Positions 52,349 through 62,491 of a stretch of 64,000 nucleotides of DNA are shown in pieces. The DNA is from Riptortus pedestris. Its lineage: Eukaryota; Arthropoda; Insecta; Hemiptera; Alydidae. Location of the stretch: positions 89,310,501 through 89,374,500 of the forward strand of contig CM032231.1 of NCBI GenBank assembly GCA_019009955.1. The letters run 5' to 3'. The translations under genes were made by a program, and so were the position numbers. The notes under the pieces were generated by a model. That model did no database searches, was not told the origin of the DNA, and worked only from the letters and a program-made list of their open reading frames with translations. Within the stretch, counting starts at the first letter, position 1. Every line of letters begins with the position of its first letter.

Positions 52349-52424
<76 letters not shown>
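51940..52424 (-). mobile_element. Diverged HINE-like fragment followed by compound microsatellites
   Basis: It has ATTTGCAATAAATTTGGTTA (52014), TTTTTCGATCCAAC, and AAAATGAGGTCAGTTCAAAA next to a (TA)n(TG)n tract (52166-52219). After about 130 bp with GGCTGAAATCGGA comes a (TC)n(TA)n tract (52352-52424). Both outer termini are missing. Confidence 0.6.
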
Positions 52425-52426
<2 letters not shown>

Positions 52427-53588
52427 AGTTTTGCTGTGTTAGATTTCTAAATAAATCATTATTGGTCCTCCATCTTTGCTACTTAGAACATTATCAGGAC
52501 AACAAGACACCGTGATGATTATTCAATTTAATTGGTTCATATCTTCTCTGTTTGTATTCCAAAAATAGTTGTCAAATATTATTTTTGATATTACTTTTTT
52601 TTTATAATCGCTGTGTCCATTGCTTTCGTTTAGGCAGACAATATTTATGTTTTAGGTTCAATCAATTTAATTTGAATTTTTTAATTGTATACCTTATTTT
52701 AAAATGTTAAAATGACAGTTACTCATAACACTTCCCCAAACCCATTGTTATGTGTAACTTTTCATAACTTAATTTTATTCATGATTGATAAAATGCCATT
52801 AAGACATACTAAACTTCCATGAAATCGGCTTTCCAAGTGACTCCCTTGAAAATTTCCTGAAATACTAGTACATTATATAATAGTTCCTGTTGCGGGCTCT
52901 TTTCCTCAGGAAAAATTCAACATCTACTAGTGCTTTAGTGGAGAAACAACTCCCGTGTCTTTTGTTCTTGAAAAGTGCTTTATTTATTAAATCACGTTTA
53001 CTTACTTCAATAACTTTTCTTGTCCAGGGTTTTCCTTCCTCCCAGACCCGGGTTTTCTTTTAATTTTTTTTTTTTTGTGTACTCTAGAAACATGTTTAAG
53101 CCGCTACCAGCTTGCTTTAATCAATAGAATAAAGGCAGTGAGTTTAATCAATTTTCGAGATTGAATAAGGATGTTCCTAAGACCCTTTGCATCTGAGGCC
53201 ATTCGCATTGACGGGCTATATTTCGTATTATTACTCTACATATCCTATTTTTATTCTTCAATCAATTTTGTATTATTAAAGCACACTGCGATTTCTATTT
53301 TTTATAAATTTCCTATAGGTTTCTAAACGCTACACCTGGTAAAATATCTCTTGAACTGGTGGTAAACCCCATTTTCACAGGAACGAACAAGGGAATAAGA
53401 GGATCACAAGGACATTCAATAGTTTCCTGTTGCATTCTGCATCTGGCCATGGAACAATAAAGGCATTTTGAGGAAAATCCCCTTCACACCAATAATGGCA
53501 TGAATCGAGAAAGCCAGAGTTGTAAGATAGGCATCCCCCCGTAGCCCATAGCTTACATAAGCTGACTAATGATAGGCATTAGCCAGTA
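52425..53588. other. No recognisable feature
   Basis: Nothing supported. Confidence 0.45.
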
Positions 53589-54315
53589 TCTTTATACTGT
53601 ACGTGTGCATGTCACTGAACTCCTCGTAGACGGCTGGACCAATTTGAATGGATTTTTTCATACGCGTTTGGGTGACGCCCCGGATGGTTTAGCGCCGCAG
53701 ATTAGCCCGGCAGAGGGAGCAATAGTGGGAGTCGTGAGGGAGGCTTAAAATTAAAAATTTTCACTTCGCGCCACCTCGGTCTCCGGTCGAAGGGCGAGGT
53801 TATTGGAAATGTAATGAAATGTTAATATGTTTATCTAATGTATGTCCTTAGAGCTTAAGTATGACATCTAAATAAAGCTGCTTGCAGCAGTGAGTGGTTT
53901 TCACTTTCAGACACTGTTATTTAATATCCAAATTTATTTTAATCTGATTTGAATGTCGTAATTATTTTCTTTTCTTTATTTATATTTATATATTTGCGTT
54001 ATTATTGTTGAGGGTTTTGATTTATTTCAATTATTGGTCTACAACTATTTGTTTTGTAAAGACGTTCAGTGCGCATTCTACCAGATAATCATAGAACTAA
54101 AACGTCTTCTTTTCCTTCTCTTATTTTTCCTTTTCTTTTACATACCGAGTTTTTGCTATATTTTATTTTCTATTTGTTTCTAGGCAAACGTGCACATAAC
54201 AAATGTTGTTTTTTGTGTTATTAAAAGTAGTTTTTGTTTTAAACATAATATTATTAAATTTAATATCCTAATCGCAAGATATTTCATGAAAGAAAACGTC
54301 TGCCGGGTCCGCTAG
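53589..54315 (+). mobile_element. Non-autonomous Helitron, family A, complete ends
   Basis: It starts TCTTTATACTGTACGTGTGC after A (53588) and ends GCCGGGTCCGCTAG at 54315 before T (54316). The 5' block (CACTGAACTCCTC, then ACGGCTGGACCAATTTGAAT) and the 3' block match 26709-27350. About 300 bp in the middle (53755-54060), with a GC-rich start, is not shared with that copy. Non-coding. Confidence 0.75.
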
Positions 54316-55093
54316 TGTGTATATAGATTTTAACTTTGATCTACCTTTCAGTCATGTCCCAATTACATGAGAATTTAGTCAAGGGGGCGAGATATACTAC
54401 TCTACGATTCCTTTATTATACTACATTCGACATTTACTATTATTGTACAGCGCTATGCATTTCTTCATATATTGAGAACACTATGTTTCGTATTATTTGA
54501 CTGGTGGTGAATGTTAAGTGGAACAATTGTAACCAAATTGTTTCAAACGTTTTAATTCACTTTTTTTATTTCATTGCATGGAATTTAATAAATTTGAGGA
54601 CAAATATTTGAGAAAATACCGAACTTCTTCTTCCTAAGCTTGGAGGCAGTCTTTAACGTTGACAAAGTAAATAATGTATGTTCGCTACTGAATATATTTA
54701 TGTTAAGCTGGTTGTTGGGTGTAATAGTAAGAACAGGCCCAACGGAAAATATAAAAAAAATATTGACTAGAGACCTCAGATACGCGGAGGAGAGAAAATG
54801 AATTAGGTACAAACGCATATATAATAAAAGGTATGATAAATAATCATCCTTACCTCTCTGTATTTATCCCTGAGAAAATCGACACTAAAGGACGAGAGGA
54901 AAGGAAATGGATGGAGGACAAGGCTCAAAAGACATAAAGGAGATGACAAGGAATAGCCGGATAAATAAGTGGTGAAGTTCGGAGGATAACTGCAGCGGGG
55001 AAGACAACTTCCTGGGTTTCCTGAAGAACTTCCAAGGGTAGTGGATTCTCATGACACGTAAGAAAAGGCACCGGCATAAAATTAGAATATAAT
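54316..55093. other. No recognisable feature
   Basis: Two small minus-strand frames have no domain. Confidence 0.4.
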
Positions 55094-56021
55094 CTGTCAC
55101 GCAGGGACTAAGTTAGTTAAGCAGATTCCCACGTGCGTCAGGTATTTGTATTTATCTCAAAACGTAAAAGTTCAATGAGAACAATATTTGGAATTTAGGG
55201 CTCAAATAAAGTGCTTCATAATATAGCAGTTAATTGTTAATATGATATAGGAGTGGGGGTTTACTGAGGGCCGAAATTTAAAAATGCAAATATCTCAAAT
55301 AATAATCAATATAGAGAAAAAGTGTTCATAACATTTATAGAAAATTACATTTCCAATAAGATTGGCTCTATACAATTTTTCGATCGAACCCATAATAACA
55401 TAGATATTTCGAATCTTGGAAATTCTCCCCATTTAAACTTCCCCTTCCACTGGTCCCATTTTAGCCATTAAGGAACTTGATCTTCATTTTTTTTTCATAT
55501 AACGTTTAAATATCTAGTTTGGATACGATCAAATAAAAAGTCCGTCACGCAGGGGCTGCGTAAACTAAGCAGATTTCCCACGTGAAGTTTTACAATAGAG
55601 AAATCCGCCTAATAACAACAGTAGTAGTAGGGAATCTCTAAACCTATTCACGAGGGACGAATAATTACCGCAACGGCCTGCACTAGCTCTCGGCGGAGGG
55701 TCCCGAACATAGCCGACTTCTGCCGACCATACACATGCATACAAATGCAAATATCTCGGTTAATATTCAAGATACAGAATAAATGTATAGAACCAAATTT
55801 ACAGTAAATTTAATTTGCAATAAGATTGATTCCATACAATTTTTTATCCGACGTACAATAACGGAGATATGTCGAATTTTCAAAAATCCCCCCTCTAACC
55901 CCCCCTGCCACTGGTCTGATTTCAGCCATTAACGAACTTGATCTCTCTTTTTACGTAAAACGCTTAAATATGAAGTTTGGCAACGATCAAACAAAAATTA
56001 CGACCGCTAGAGCGTTAACAG

Positions 56022-56081
<60 letters not shown>

Positions 56082-56355
56082 GAACGGACCTCATTTTCGT
56101 CATCTCCTGGGTAGGATCGATGAACATTTGAGGACTTTTTTCAAAACTCGCGTCATGAGTACGACCTCAATAGCTTGTTTCCCATAAGGGAAATCTGCTA
56201 AAATTGCAACATCTAGAGCGTTAACAGACAAAAATATATATAGTTTTGGACGGACCTCATTTTCGTTATCTCCTGGGTAGGATTGATGGACATTTGAGGA
56301 ACGTTGCTTCATGAGTACGAGCTCAATAGCTGATTTCCCTTGAGAGAAATCTTTT
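55094..56355 (-). mobile_element. HINE-like copy interrupted by another copy
   Basis: The left part (55094-55539) starts CTGTCACGCAGGGACTAAG with a degraded stem-loop, then AGCAGATTCCC, and runs to GATCAAATAAAAA. The right part (56204-56355) continues TTGCAACATCTAGAGCG, a short TA tract, and the terminal GATTTCCCTTGAGAGAAATC. The inserted copy at 55540-56199 splits it inside the family word AACAAAAATTGCGACC. Confidence 0.85.
55540..56199 (-). mobile_element. HINE-like element nested in another copy, intact ends
   Basis: It starts GTCCGTCACGCAGG with stem-loop ACGCAG-GGG-CTGCGT (55547-55561). The subterminal repeat AGCAGATTTCCC (55568-55579) is matched exactly by GGGAAATCTGCT (56188-56199). 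A (TA)n tract lies at 56026-56076. It is inserted in an A5 run of the host copy without an obvious duplication. About 660 bp, non-coding. Confidence 0.88.
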
Positions 56356-56359
56356 AAAT

Positions 56360-56676
56360 CGAAGAATTTGGTGTGCAAGAGTTTCGCAGGCAACAATGAT
56401 AGGCTTCTCACTCGTAGGCAATAAAATGAATGAGCTATAGTGGGGAGGCCTGGGGTATATAATACATGCCTGGTATAGTATATTCAGCGAATGACAAGGA
56501 ATAAATGATCGCCTCCTACAAATAATTATCATACACACTTATAATGATAAAAATATTTTAATTGAAACCTAAATAACGAACACTTATTAATGTACGTCTT
56601 TCAAATATTAAGCAAAAACGTGTTTTACCCATGCTTGTTTCTTGAAATTGTGAATGATTATGGGGAAACAAATTTC
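56360..56676. other. No recognisable feature
   Basis: Pre-insertion flank of the Penelope-like element. Nothing supported. Confidence 0.45.
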
Positions 56677-56688
56677 AGAGCGTATAGA
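56677..56688. repeat. Left 12-bp target-site duplication of the PLE
   Basis: AGAGCGTATAGA here is identical to 59288-59299. The palindromic arm begins at the very next base (56689). Confidence 0.85.
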
Positions 56689-56737
56689 CGGAAGGATCAA
56701 AAAGGTCAAACACCTCCACTCTTAATATTTCTTTATT

Positions 56738-56785
56738 ACAGGCAAAGTACTTTCGGGGCGAACCGTCCCATCATCAGTGCTCTGT
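56738..56785 (-). ncRNA. Candidate type I hammerhead ribozyme (left PLE arm)
   Basis: It is the inverted identical copy of 59155-59202. On the minus strand CTGATGA lies at 56771-56777 and GAAA at 56751-56754. See the right-arm entry for the fold. Confidence 0.7.
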
Positions 56786-56996
56786 GACACAACATTTATA
56801 GTTTCAAAAACATGTAATATATATATGAATAAATAAATAAATAAATATATATATAAAAGTCAACAAAGGTAGTCGAATATTAAAAAACAAACAAATATAT
56901 ATAAAACGCAATGCTACACTTATGACTAGAACGTTACAAATAAAAATATTAAAAGCAATAAACAACAAAATAACTAGGAGATGGAGAGGAACTGAC

Positions 56997-57908
56997 CTAG
57001 AGTTGGTTCCTATTGAGCCGACATCTCCGGCGAGACTGGGAGCCTACTCGGGCCAGGGCGGCTACTGCAGAGGACGGAACATGCCTGAGCACGCCCCCCT
57101 CCCCCCTAATATTAATATTTTTATCTTCTAGCATGTCCATCCTGATCCATAACTGTTCTACTAGATCCATTGTCTTCCCTTTGCCAAGGTGGTCGAGCAC
57201 CTCGAACTCAACGGCATTTGCTTCATGGCCTTCATTTATCATGTGTTTACGTACCTCCGAAGTCTTGGTGGAAAGGTGCTCTTTTAATCTACTTCTTAGC
57301 TTCCTTCCACTTTGCCCCACATATGAGCTTCCGCAAGTCAGGCAAGCAACCCGATACACACCAGATCTATCCAGTGGATCGACCGCATCCTTTATCCTTG
57401 GGAGCATATGTTTTATGGAGCTTAGACTTCGATAGGCAGTACGAAGGCCAACCTTTTCCAGCATGCGTCCTATCTTCTCAGAAAATTTACCTAGGTATGG
57501 GATGCTGAGTTGGCCCACAGGATTACGAGTCTCTCTCTCGCCTTCTTTAAATTCATCTTGGACCATCTTTGCGAATCGGCGCTCCATGACTTTATCCACC
57601 ATTCTCTCATCGTACCCATTGGCTGTTGCGATTTGTTTTATGTACTTAAACTCGCTTTGAAAATCCTCTTCTGCCAACGGGATACTCAGGAGTCGGTTTA
57701 TCAAGTACGTGATGCCTGAAGCTTTATATTGAGGATGGTGGTACGAATCAGCAGGGATCATGATGGCAGTGGCGGTAGGCTTCCTATAAATGTTGAAGGA
57801 GTGAGACGGCCCTTTCCTTGAAATAACCAAGTCTAGGAAACTCAACTTCCCCTCATTCTCCATCTCCAAAGTAAACTTTAGCTGCCTATGGCAACTGTTG
57901 ACATAGTC
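56997..57908 (-). CDS. PLE RT C-terminus plus GIY-YIG endonuclease, 5'-truncated copy
   Basis: The minus-strand homology to the right copy begins at DYVNSCHRQLKF and ends at LNRNQL and a stop at 56997. The open frame continues upstream into the spacer to 58052, but those residues are unrelated read-through, so I limit the gene to the homologous part. It lacks the YVDD box and everything before it, so it cannot be an active polymerase. The linker, GVY...YVG nuclease motifs, and CLTC and GH metal ligands are intact. One amino-acid difference from the right copy was seen (KGPSH against KGTSH). The uninterrupted frame suggests recent origin. Confidence 0.85.
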   Translation of the reverse strand, partial: DYVNSCHRQLKFTLEMENEGKLSFLDLVISRKGPSHSFNIYRKPTATAIMIPADSYHHPQYKASGITYLINRLLSIPLAEEDFQSEFKYIKQIATANGYDERMVDKVMERRFAKMVQDEFKEGERETRNPVGQLSIPYLGKFSEKIGRMLEKVGLRTAYRSLSSIKHMLPRIKDAVDPLDRSGVYRVACLTCGSSYVGQSGRKLRSRLKEHLSTKTSEVRKHMINEGHEANAVEFEVLDHLGKGKTMDLVEQLWIRMDMLEDKNINIRGEGGVLRHVPSSAVAALARVGSQSRRRCRLNRNQL

Positions 57909-58031
57909 AATAATAACCCATAATGCGATAATCGCAACCCATACCGAAATCATATCAATTTCTGGGGGCGTTATGTTGATGACATCATCATAAGTTATTC
58001 GGGGGCTGAGAATGATATGAGGGGTCTTATG
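57909..58031. other. Unpaired spacer at the PLE palindrome centre
   Basis: At least 57960-58031 belongs to the right copy, since it encodes YVDD in its frame. The origin of 57909-57959 is unclear: it could be more of the right copy's 5' part or filler added at the junction. Homology with the left arm stops exactly at 57908/58032. Confidence 0.75.
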
Positions 58032-58943
58032 GACTATGTCAACAGTTGCCATAGGCAGCTAAAGTTTACTTTGGAGATGGAGAATGAGGGGAAGTTGAGT
58101 TTCCTAGACTTGGTTATTTCAAGGAAAGGGACGTCTCACTCCTTCAACATTTATAGGAAGCCTACCGCCACTGCCATCATGATCCCTGCTGATTCGTACC
58201 ACCATCCTCAATATAAAGCTTCAGGCATCACGTACTTGATAAACCGACTCCTGAGTATCCCGTTGGCAGAAGAGGATTTTCAAAGCGAGTTTAAGTACAT
58301 AAAACAAATCGCAACAGCCAATGGGTACGATGAGAGAATGGTGGATAAAGTCATGGAGCGCCGATTTGCAAAGATGGTCCAAGATGAATTTAAAGAAGGC
58401 GAGAGAGAGACTCGTAATCCTGTGGGCCAACTCAGCATCCCATACCTAGGTAAATTTTCTGAGAAGATAGGACGCATGCTGGAAAAGGTTGGCCTTCGTA
58501 CTGCCTATCGAAGTCTAAGCTCCATAAAACATATGCTCCCAAGGATAAAGGATGCGGTCGATCCACTGGATAGATCTGGTGTGTATCGGGTTGCTTGCCT
58601 GACTTGCGGAAGCTCATATGTGGGGCAAAGTGGAAGGAAGCTAAGAAGTAGATTAAAAGAGCACCTTTCCACCAAGACTTCGGAGGTACGTAAACACATG
58701 ATAAATGAAGGCCATGAAGCAAATGCCGTTGAGTTCGAGGTGCTTGACCACCTTGGCAAAGGGAAGACAATGGATCTAGTAGAACAGTTATGGATCAGGA
58801 TGGACATGCTAGAAGATAAAAATATTAATATTAGGGGGGAGGGGGGCGTGCTCAGGCATGTTCCGTCCTCTGCAGTAGCCGCCCTGGCCCGAGTAGGCTC
58901 CCAGTCTCGCCGGAGATGTCGGCTCAATAGGAACCAACTCTAG
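57924..58943 (+). CDS. PLE reverse transcriptase end with YVDD plus GIY-YIG endonuclease, 5'-truncated
   Basis: The frame is open from just after a TAA (57921-57923) to the stop at 58943. It includes FWGRYVDDIIISY (57960-57998), the RT catalytic box, upstream of the first in-frame ATG (58017). Numbering from that ATG: thumb region DYVNSCHRQLKFTLE (6-20), LSFLDL (27-32) and YRKPT (46-50), as in other Penelope-like RTs. A linker follows, then the nuclease with GVY (188-190), CLTC (194-197), YVGQSGR (201-207), RLKEH (212-216), H227, GH (232-233) and Glu256 as the likely catalytic acid. The enzyme would nick target DNA and copy the RNA there. The RT fingers and palm before YVDD are missing, so this copy is not autonomous. 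No splice or promoter signal identified. Confidence 0.9.
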   Translation, partial: CDNRNPYRNHINFWGRYVDDIIISYSGAENDMRGLMDYVNSCHRQLKFTLEMENEGKLSFLDLVISRKGTSHSFNIYRKPTATAIMIPADSYHHPQYKASGITYLINRLLSIPLAEEDFQSEFKYIKQIATANGYDERMVDKVMERRFAKMVQDEFKEGERETRNPVGQLSIPYLGKFSEKIGRMLEKVGLRTAYRSLSSIKHMLPRIKDAVDPLDRSGVYRVACLTCGSSYVGQSGRKLRSRLKEHLSTKTSEVRKHMINEGHEANAVEFEVLDHLGKGKTMDLVEQLWIRMDMLEDKNINIRGEGGVLRHVPSSAVAALARVGSQSRRRCRLNRNQL

Positions 58944-59154
58944 GTCAGTTCCTCTCCATCTCCTAGTTATTTTGTTGTTTATTGCTTTTAATATTTTTAT
59001 TTGTAACGTTCTAGTCATAAGTGTAGCATTGCGTTTTATATATATTTGTTTGTTTTTTAATATTCGACTACCTTTGTTGACTTTTATATATATATTTATT
59101 TATTTATTTATTCATATATATATTACATGTTTTTGAAACTATAAATGTTGTGTC

Positions 59155-59202
59155 ACAGAGCACTGATGATGGGACGGTTCGCCCCGAAAGTACTTTGCCT
59201 GT
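59155..59202 (+). ncRNA. Candidate type I hammerhead ribozyme (right PLE arm)
   Basis: Stem I pairs ACAGAGCA (59155-59162) with TGCCTGT (59196-59202): seven base pairs with one bulged A. Next come CTGATGA (59163-59169), a stem II hairpin GGGACGGTTCGCCCC (59171-59185), GAAA (59186-59189), a self-complementary AGTACT as stem III (59189-59194) and T59195 as the base before the predicted cut. A stem III this short would act best as a dimer, as described for hammerheads in Penelope-like elements. Weak points are a U-C non-pair next to the core in stem II and U at the cut site. Confidence 0.72.
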
Positions 59203-59287
59203 AATAAAGAAATATTAAGAGTGGAGGTGTTTGACCTTTTTGATCCTTCCGTTGATGATGGACCTCCACCAGCCAGCACAAATCCAG

Positions 59288-59299
59288 AGAGCGTATAGA
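59288..59299. repeat. Right 12-bp target-site duplication of the PLE
   Basis: AGAGCGTATAGA, identical to 56677-56688. Confidence 0.85.
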
Positions 59300-59757
59300 G
59301 TTTTAAGAATATTCTCTTCCTAGTTGTTGGCTGGGTGATACTGATTTGAGCTCAGAGAGTATATCAAGCAACGGGAAGTATGATTGAGAATTCTATGAAT
59401 TTATGTTTTATCTATGTTAAGTCCGGGGTAAAATTCCCATCTCCGTCAGTTGAAGTATGTGTATCAGACATAGTATCAGTCGAGTGTGTAACGAATGCTC
59501 TGGTGGGCTTCCATGGTATCCGAGGCGAAATATTATGTTCGAATCATTTAATTTCATAGAAATTAGCTGAATTTCAATGAAGGCGAAAATTCAACCATGG
59601 AGGAAACACATTTTTGTCAGTAATGTATTTATGAATTAGTTTATTATCCAATATTTCGACTTCTGAAACAAAATAACTTAAATAAAGCGATTTTAAATAA
59701 AAGTAATAAGACATATATGATTAAATATAAGAAAAAGTATAACGAAAGCAAGCCAAG
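59300..59757. other. No recognisable feature
   Basis: Nothing supported. Confidence 0.45.
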
Positions 59758-60245
59758 GAAAAAGTCCGTCACCCAGGTGCTCTGTCAACTAAGCAGATTT
59801 CCCACGTGCTGGAATATGATACGCTGATTATCTTACCTCGAAATGTATTCTCTATTTCTCCTGCAATAAGAAGAATATGAAAACAGGAATAATAAAAGTT
59901 AGCTGGACTTGTGACGTTTAGTGATTGTAGTTCTTAAATTGAAAATTGGATGTTTAGAAGTTAGGGTTCAAAAAACGGACGAAACCTAAAAAATACAAAT
60001 AACTCCGTTAATATTTGAGTTAGAGAAAACATTGATATCGTAATAGCTGTAGATTATTAAAATTCCAAATTTCTACCCGAGTCATAGTAACTAAGAAATT
60101 TTCAATTGTAGCCAGTTTCTTCCAAGGCCGATTTCAGACATTAACTAATATAATCATTAGCTTTCTATGAAACGGTAAAATACCGAGTGTGGTATTGATA
60201 AAATAAAAAACATGGTTTAGGACGTAACATCTTAAATGATGACAG
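59758..60245 (-). mobile_element. Diverged HINE-like element
   Basis: GTCCGTCACCCAGGTGCTCTG (degraded stem-loop) then AACTAAGCAGATTTCCCACG at the left, a CTCCGTTAATATTTGAGTTAG block, GCCGATTTCAGAC, and a GATGACAGCA block near 60239. The right terminus is not recognised. Its order is closest to 33283-33780. Confidence 0.65.
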
Positions 60246-61254
60246 CACACCGAAAATATTTGCATAACGAACGTTCAATGAATGCAATTTGTGCTATTTA
60301 AGGTTAAACAAAAGTGGTGGACAAGGACAAAATTAGTATCATTGTCTTGCTAGTAGCAGTATGATAAACCCACCTCGTATAAACAATTGTCATGATTACA
60401 AATTCATTAATAATGTATAAATTTTTTTTATTAAAATTTATTCAACTCGTAATTAAAACAATAAAGAAATATTCATTGCCACAAAATGGTCATGCTTATT
60501 TTTGATCTCCTTTGCTATCTACTCTGCCTTTATGATAATTCATTCATATATCTCGAATAGGGACATTTTCGCCTGAGAGATCCTCAAACACTACAATAAA
60601 TATGTATTCACTATAATAAATCAAACTTTTCAGAATCCCATATTTCAGGAAATGCTAATGAGTAAAAGCGGCTTGGAAGCAAAGGAGGAACCATGGAATC
60701 CTCCCATTATATTTCTTAGACAAATATTTGCCCTGAAATCCTTGCTCGAGCAGGGATTTCGTTTGGCAAAAGTCAGTTATCAACCGACAACAAATAAAAT
60801 GTATTGTCCATTTTTCCTCTCTGTGTTCAGGTTTAGAGTTGGCAGCCACGATATATTATTCAGCCTTTCTTCAAATGTCCGATTCAATTCATGAATGTAT
60901 TTATTTTAATATATTATTTTTAGCTTCACAAGAAAAGCAATGTCACCGGTATACTACGAAATCAGAGAAAAGAGACTATTATAACAAGATACTTTATTGA
61001 GAACAATAAATAATAAAGAATAATATTTCAATAATACTAAGAAGGCCAAAATTAAAAGTAAAACCAAAAACTGAAGTAGGCACCACTAGACTCTCTAGTA
61101 TTCCTATTTAATTAAATAAACAAAATGTTATGATACACTCGGTCTCAATTTCTGTTGAAATCTGTAAACCGAAAATTTTGTTGTTGCATAACTTGCACGA
61201 CGACGTACTATATAGTAATAAATTAAAAATAAACAGAAAAACATGGTACACTTG
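60246..61254. other. No recognisable feature
   Basis: An 80-codon plus frame at 60652-60894 shows no domain. Confidence 0.4.
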
Positions 61255-61345
61255 TGTAGGAATGATAGATATTTGAAAACGTTTTTCGAAAATCGCGTCA
61301 TGAGCACAACATCAATAGCAGATTTCCTTTAAGGGGTATTCCACA
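61255..61345 (-). mobile_element. HINE-like terminal fragment
   Basis: GAAAATCGCGTCATGAGCAC, CATCAATAGCAGATTTCC and a degraded TTTAAGGGG correspond to the last 80 bp of minus-oriented copies. Confidence 0.65.
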
Positions 61346-62160
61346 ATAGGTTTTGTTCCTTTTCTTTCTCTCTAACAACAATATTAACGGAGTTATTTGC
61401 ATTTTTCAATTTTCAGACTTAAGTTAACTCTTGTTACAACTCATCTCACTTAAACAATAATCCAATTTACCATGAAAATTCTTAATCCAATCTCACATAC
61501 GTCCTACTGTTTTAGTTTTAGTATGTGAAATGCATGAATTAGTTGGGGTTAAAAGAAAGTGCTAAAAATAGAATAAAATAATATTTATTTTATTTATTAA
61601 GCATGGGATCCAAACAAATTATATGAACAAACTCGGTTAATGTACTATATAACCTGTTCTAACCATTTTTCTCTTACTAGAATATGAGCCGAGTAATATG
61701 TATACAGCCTCCAGTGAACTGTAACTTCTGCTCATGCGATTTTCGTCTAATGTCACTGTACAATGAACATATCATTTCAGCTTAAATTATCACACGTTAT
61801 GGCTTCTTAACACGCTCAGCCTTTTTGTTATACATGAAATAGTGAATAGAATAGGTTGAGAGAAGACATCCTCAAAGTGACGTTTCAGGACTTGAGGAAT
61901 AAACGTATTTTACGCAGTACCTGCGAGCATTATATTTTAGAATATGTACTGGTATGACGGCAGGTTTCTTAAAGGAATATTTAAATCCTTTAAAGTAATA
62001 CGTTAAGTCTATTGCTCAGTCATACTTCCGCTAACTTAGTTCACTAACCGGCCGTACAACCAGAGGTCACCGTAGGCGTTGGCCAAGAGCGGAAACTGCA
62101 GCGCTGGCGTACAGGATGCAGCCATTGTTGATTCTGTTGTAGTGTAAAGCACGTGCTTGG
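61346..62160. other. No recognisable feature
   Basis: A CGGAGTTATTTGCATTTTTCA word near 61389 resembles the HINE core on the opposite strand. Otherwise nothing. Confidence 0.35.
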
Positions 62161-62436
62161 GTGTTGTTCCGTAAAAAGGTGAACATTGATCGGTTCCCGC
62201 AGCCCTTGTATTCAGAAAAGATCCGCACATCGAAGATAGAGATCCCCGCGGTCAGTTTGCACCAGCTAGAAGAAGGAATCTACTGTGGAACACAAATAAC
62301 CCTGAAAAGATACCTGCCTCATGGAAAGTATATTTTTATCGAAGGTACCTCTTTCTTTATTACATATAATGCTAGCATTATCGGCGTGAACAATCAAATG
62401 AGTACTCATAACATAGGACATTTCAATCATTATTTA

Positions 62437-62437
<1 letters not shown>
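62161..62437 (+). other. Unassigned open frame running into a microsatellite
   Basis: About 92 non-repetitive codons (with RFPQPLYSEKIRTSKIEIP and GTQITLKRYLPHGKYIFIEG) precede the (TA)n tract. Composition is protein-like and the first 200 bp is GC-richer than the flanks. I recognise no family. It could be an exon fragment, a transposon remnant or chance. Confidence 0.25.

Positions 62438-62488
<51 letters not shown>
62438..62488. repeat. (TA)n microsatellite
   Basis: About 25 TA units abutting the Helitron end. Confidence 0.95.

Positions 62489-62491
<3 letters not shown>

Larger units (their letters stand above)
56689..59287. mobile_element. Inverted dimer of a Penelope-like retroelement
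   Basis: Arms 56689-57908 and 58032-59251 are inverted copies of 1220 bp, aligned without net gaps. I saw only about three substitutions, at least two of them silent. A 123-bp unpaired spacer separates them, and 36 extra bp (59252-59287) extend the right copy. Each arm holds a 3' coding half (RT end plus GIY-YIG endonuclease) reading outward, a 3' UTR with (TTTA)n and TA tracts, a hammerhead-like motif and an AATAAAG. The 12-bp duplication outside the pair indicates one integration of the joined pair. Orientation is head to head with 3' ends outward. Confidence 0.9.

Noticed and set aside
54316..55093. Minus-strand 77- and 71-codon frames
   Set aside because: No recognisable domain or coding signal.
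57013..57719. Several 65-140 codon frames opposite the PLE coding arms (and mirrored at 58221-58927)
   Set aside because: Antisense shadows of the PLE coding sequence, present twice only because the arms are inverted copies.
57909..58052. N-terminal extension of the minus-strand PLE frame
   Set aside because: It crosses the palindrome centre and the first bases of the other copy read backwards. It has no homology to PLE proteins.
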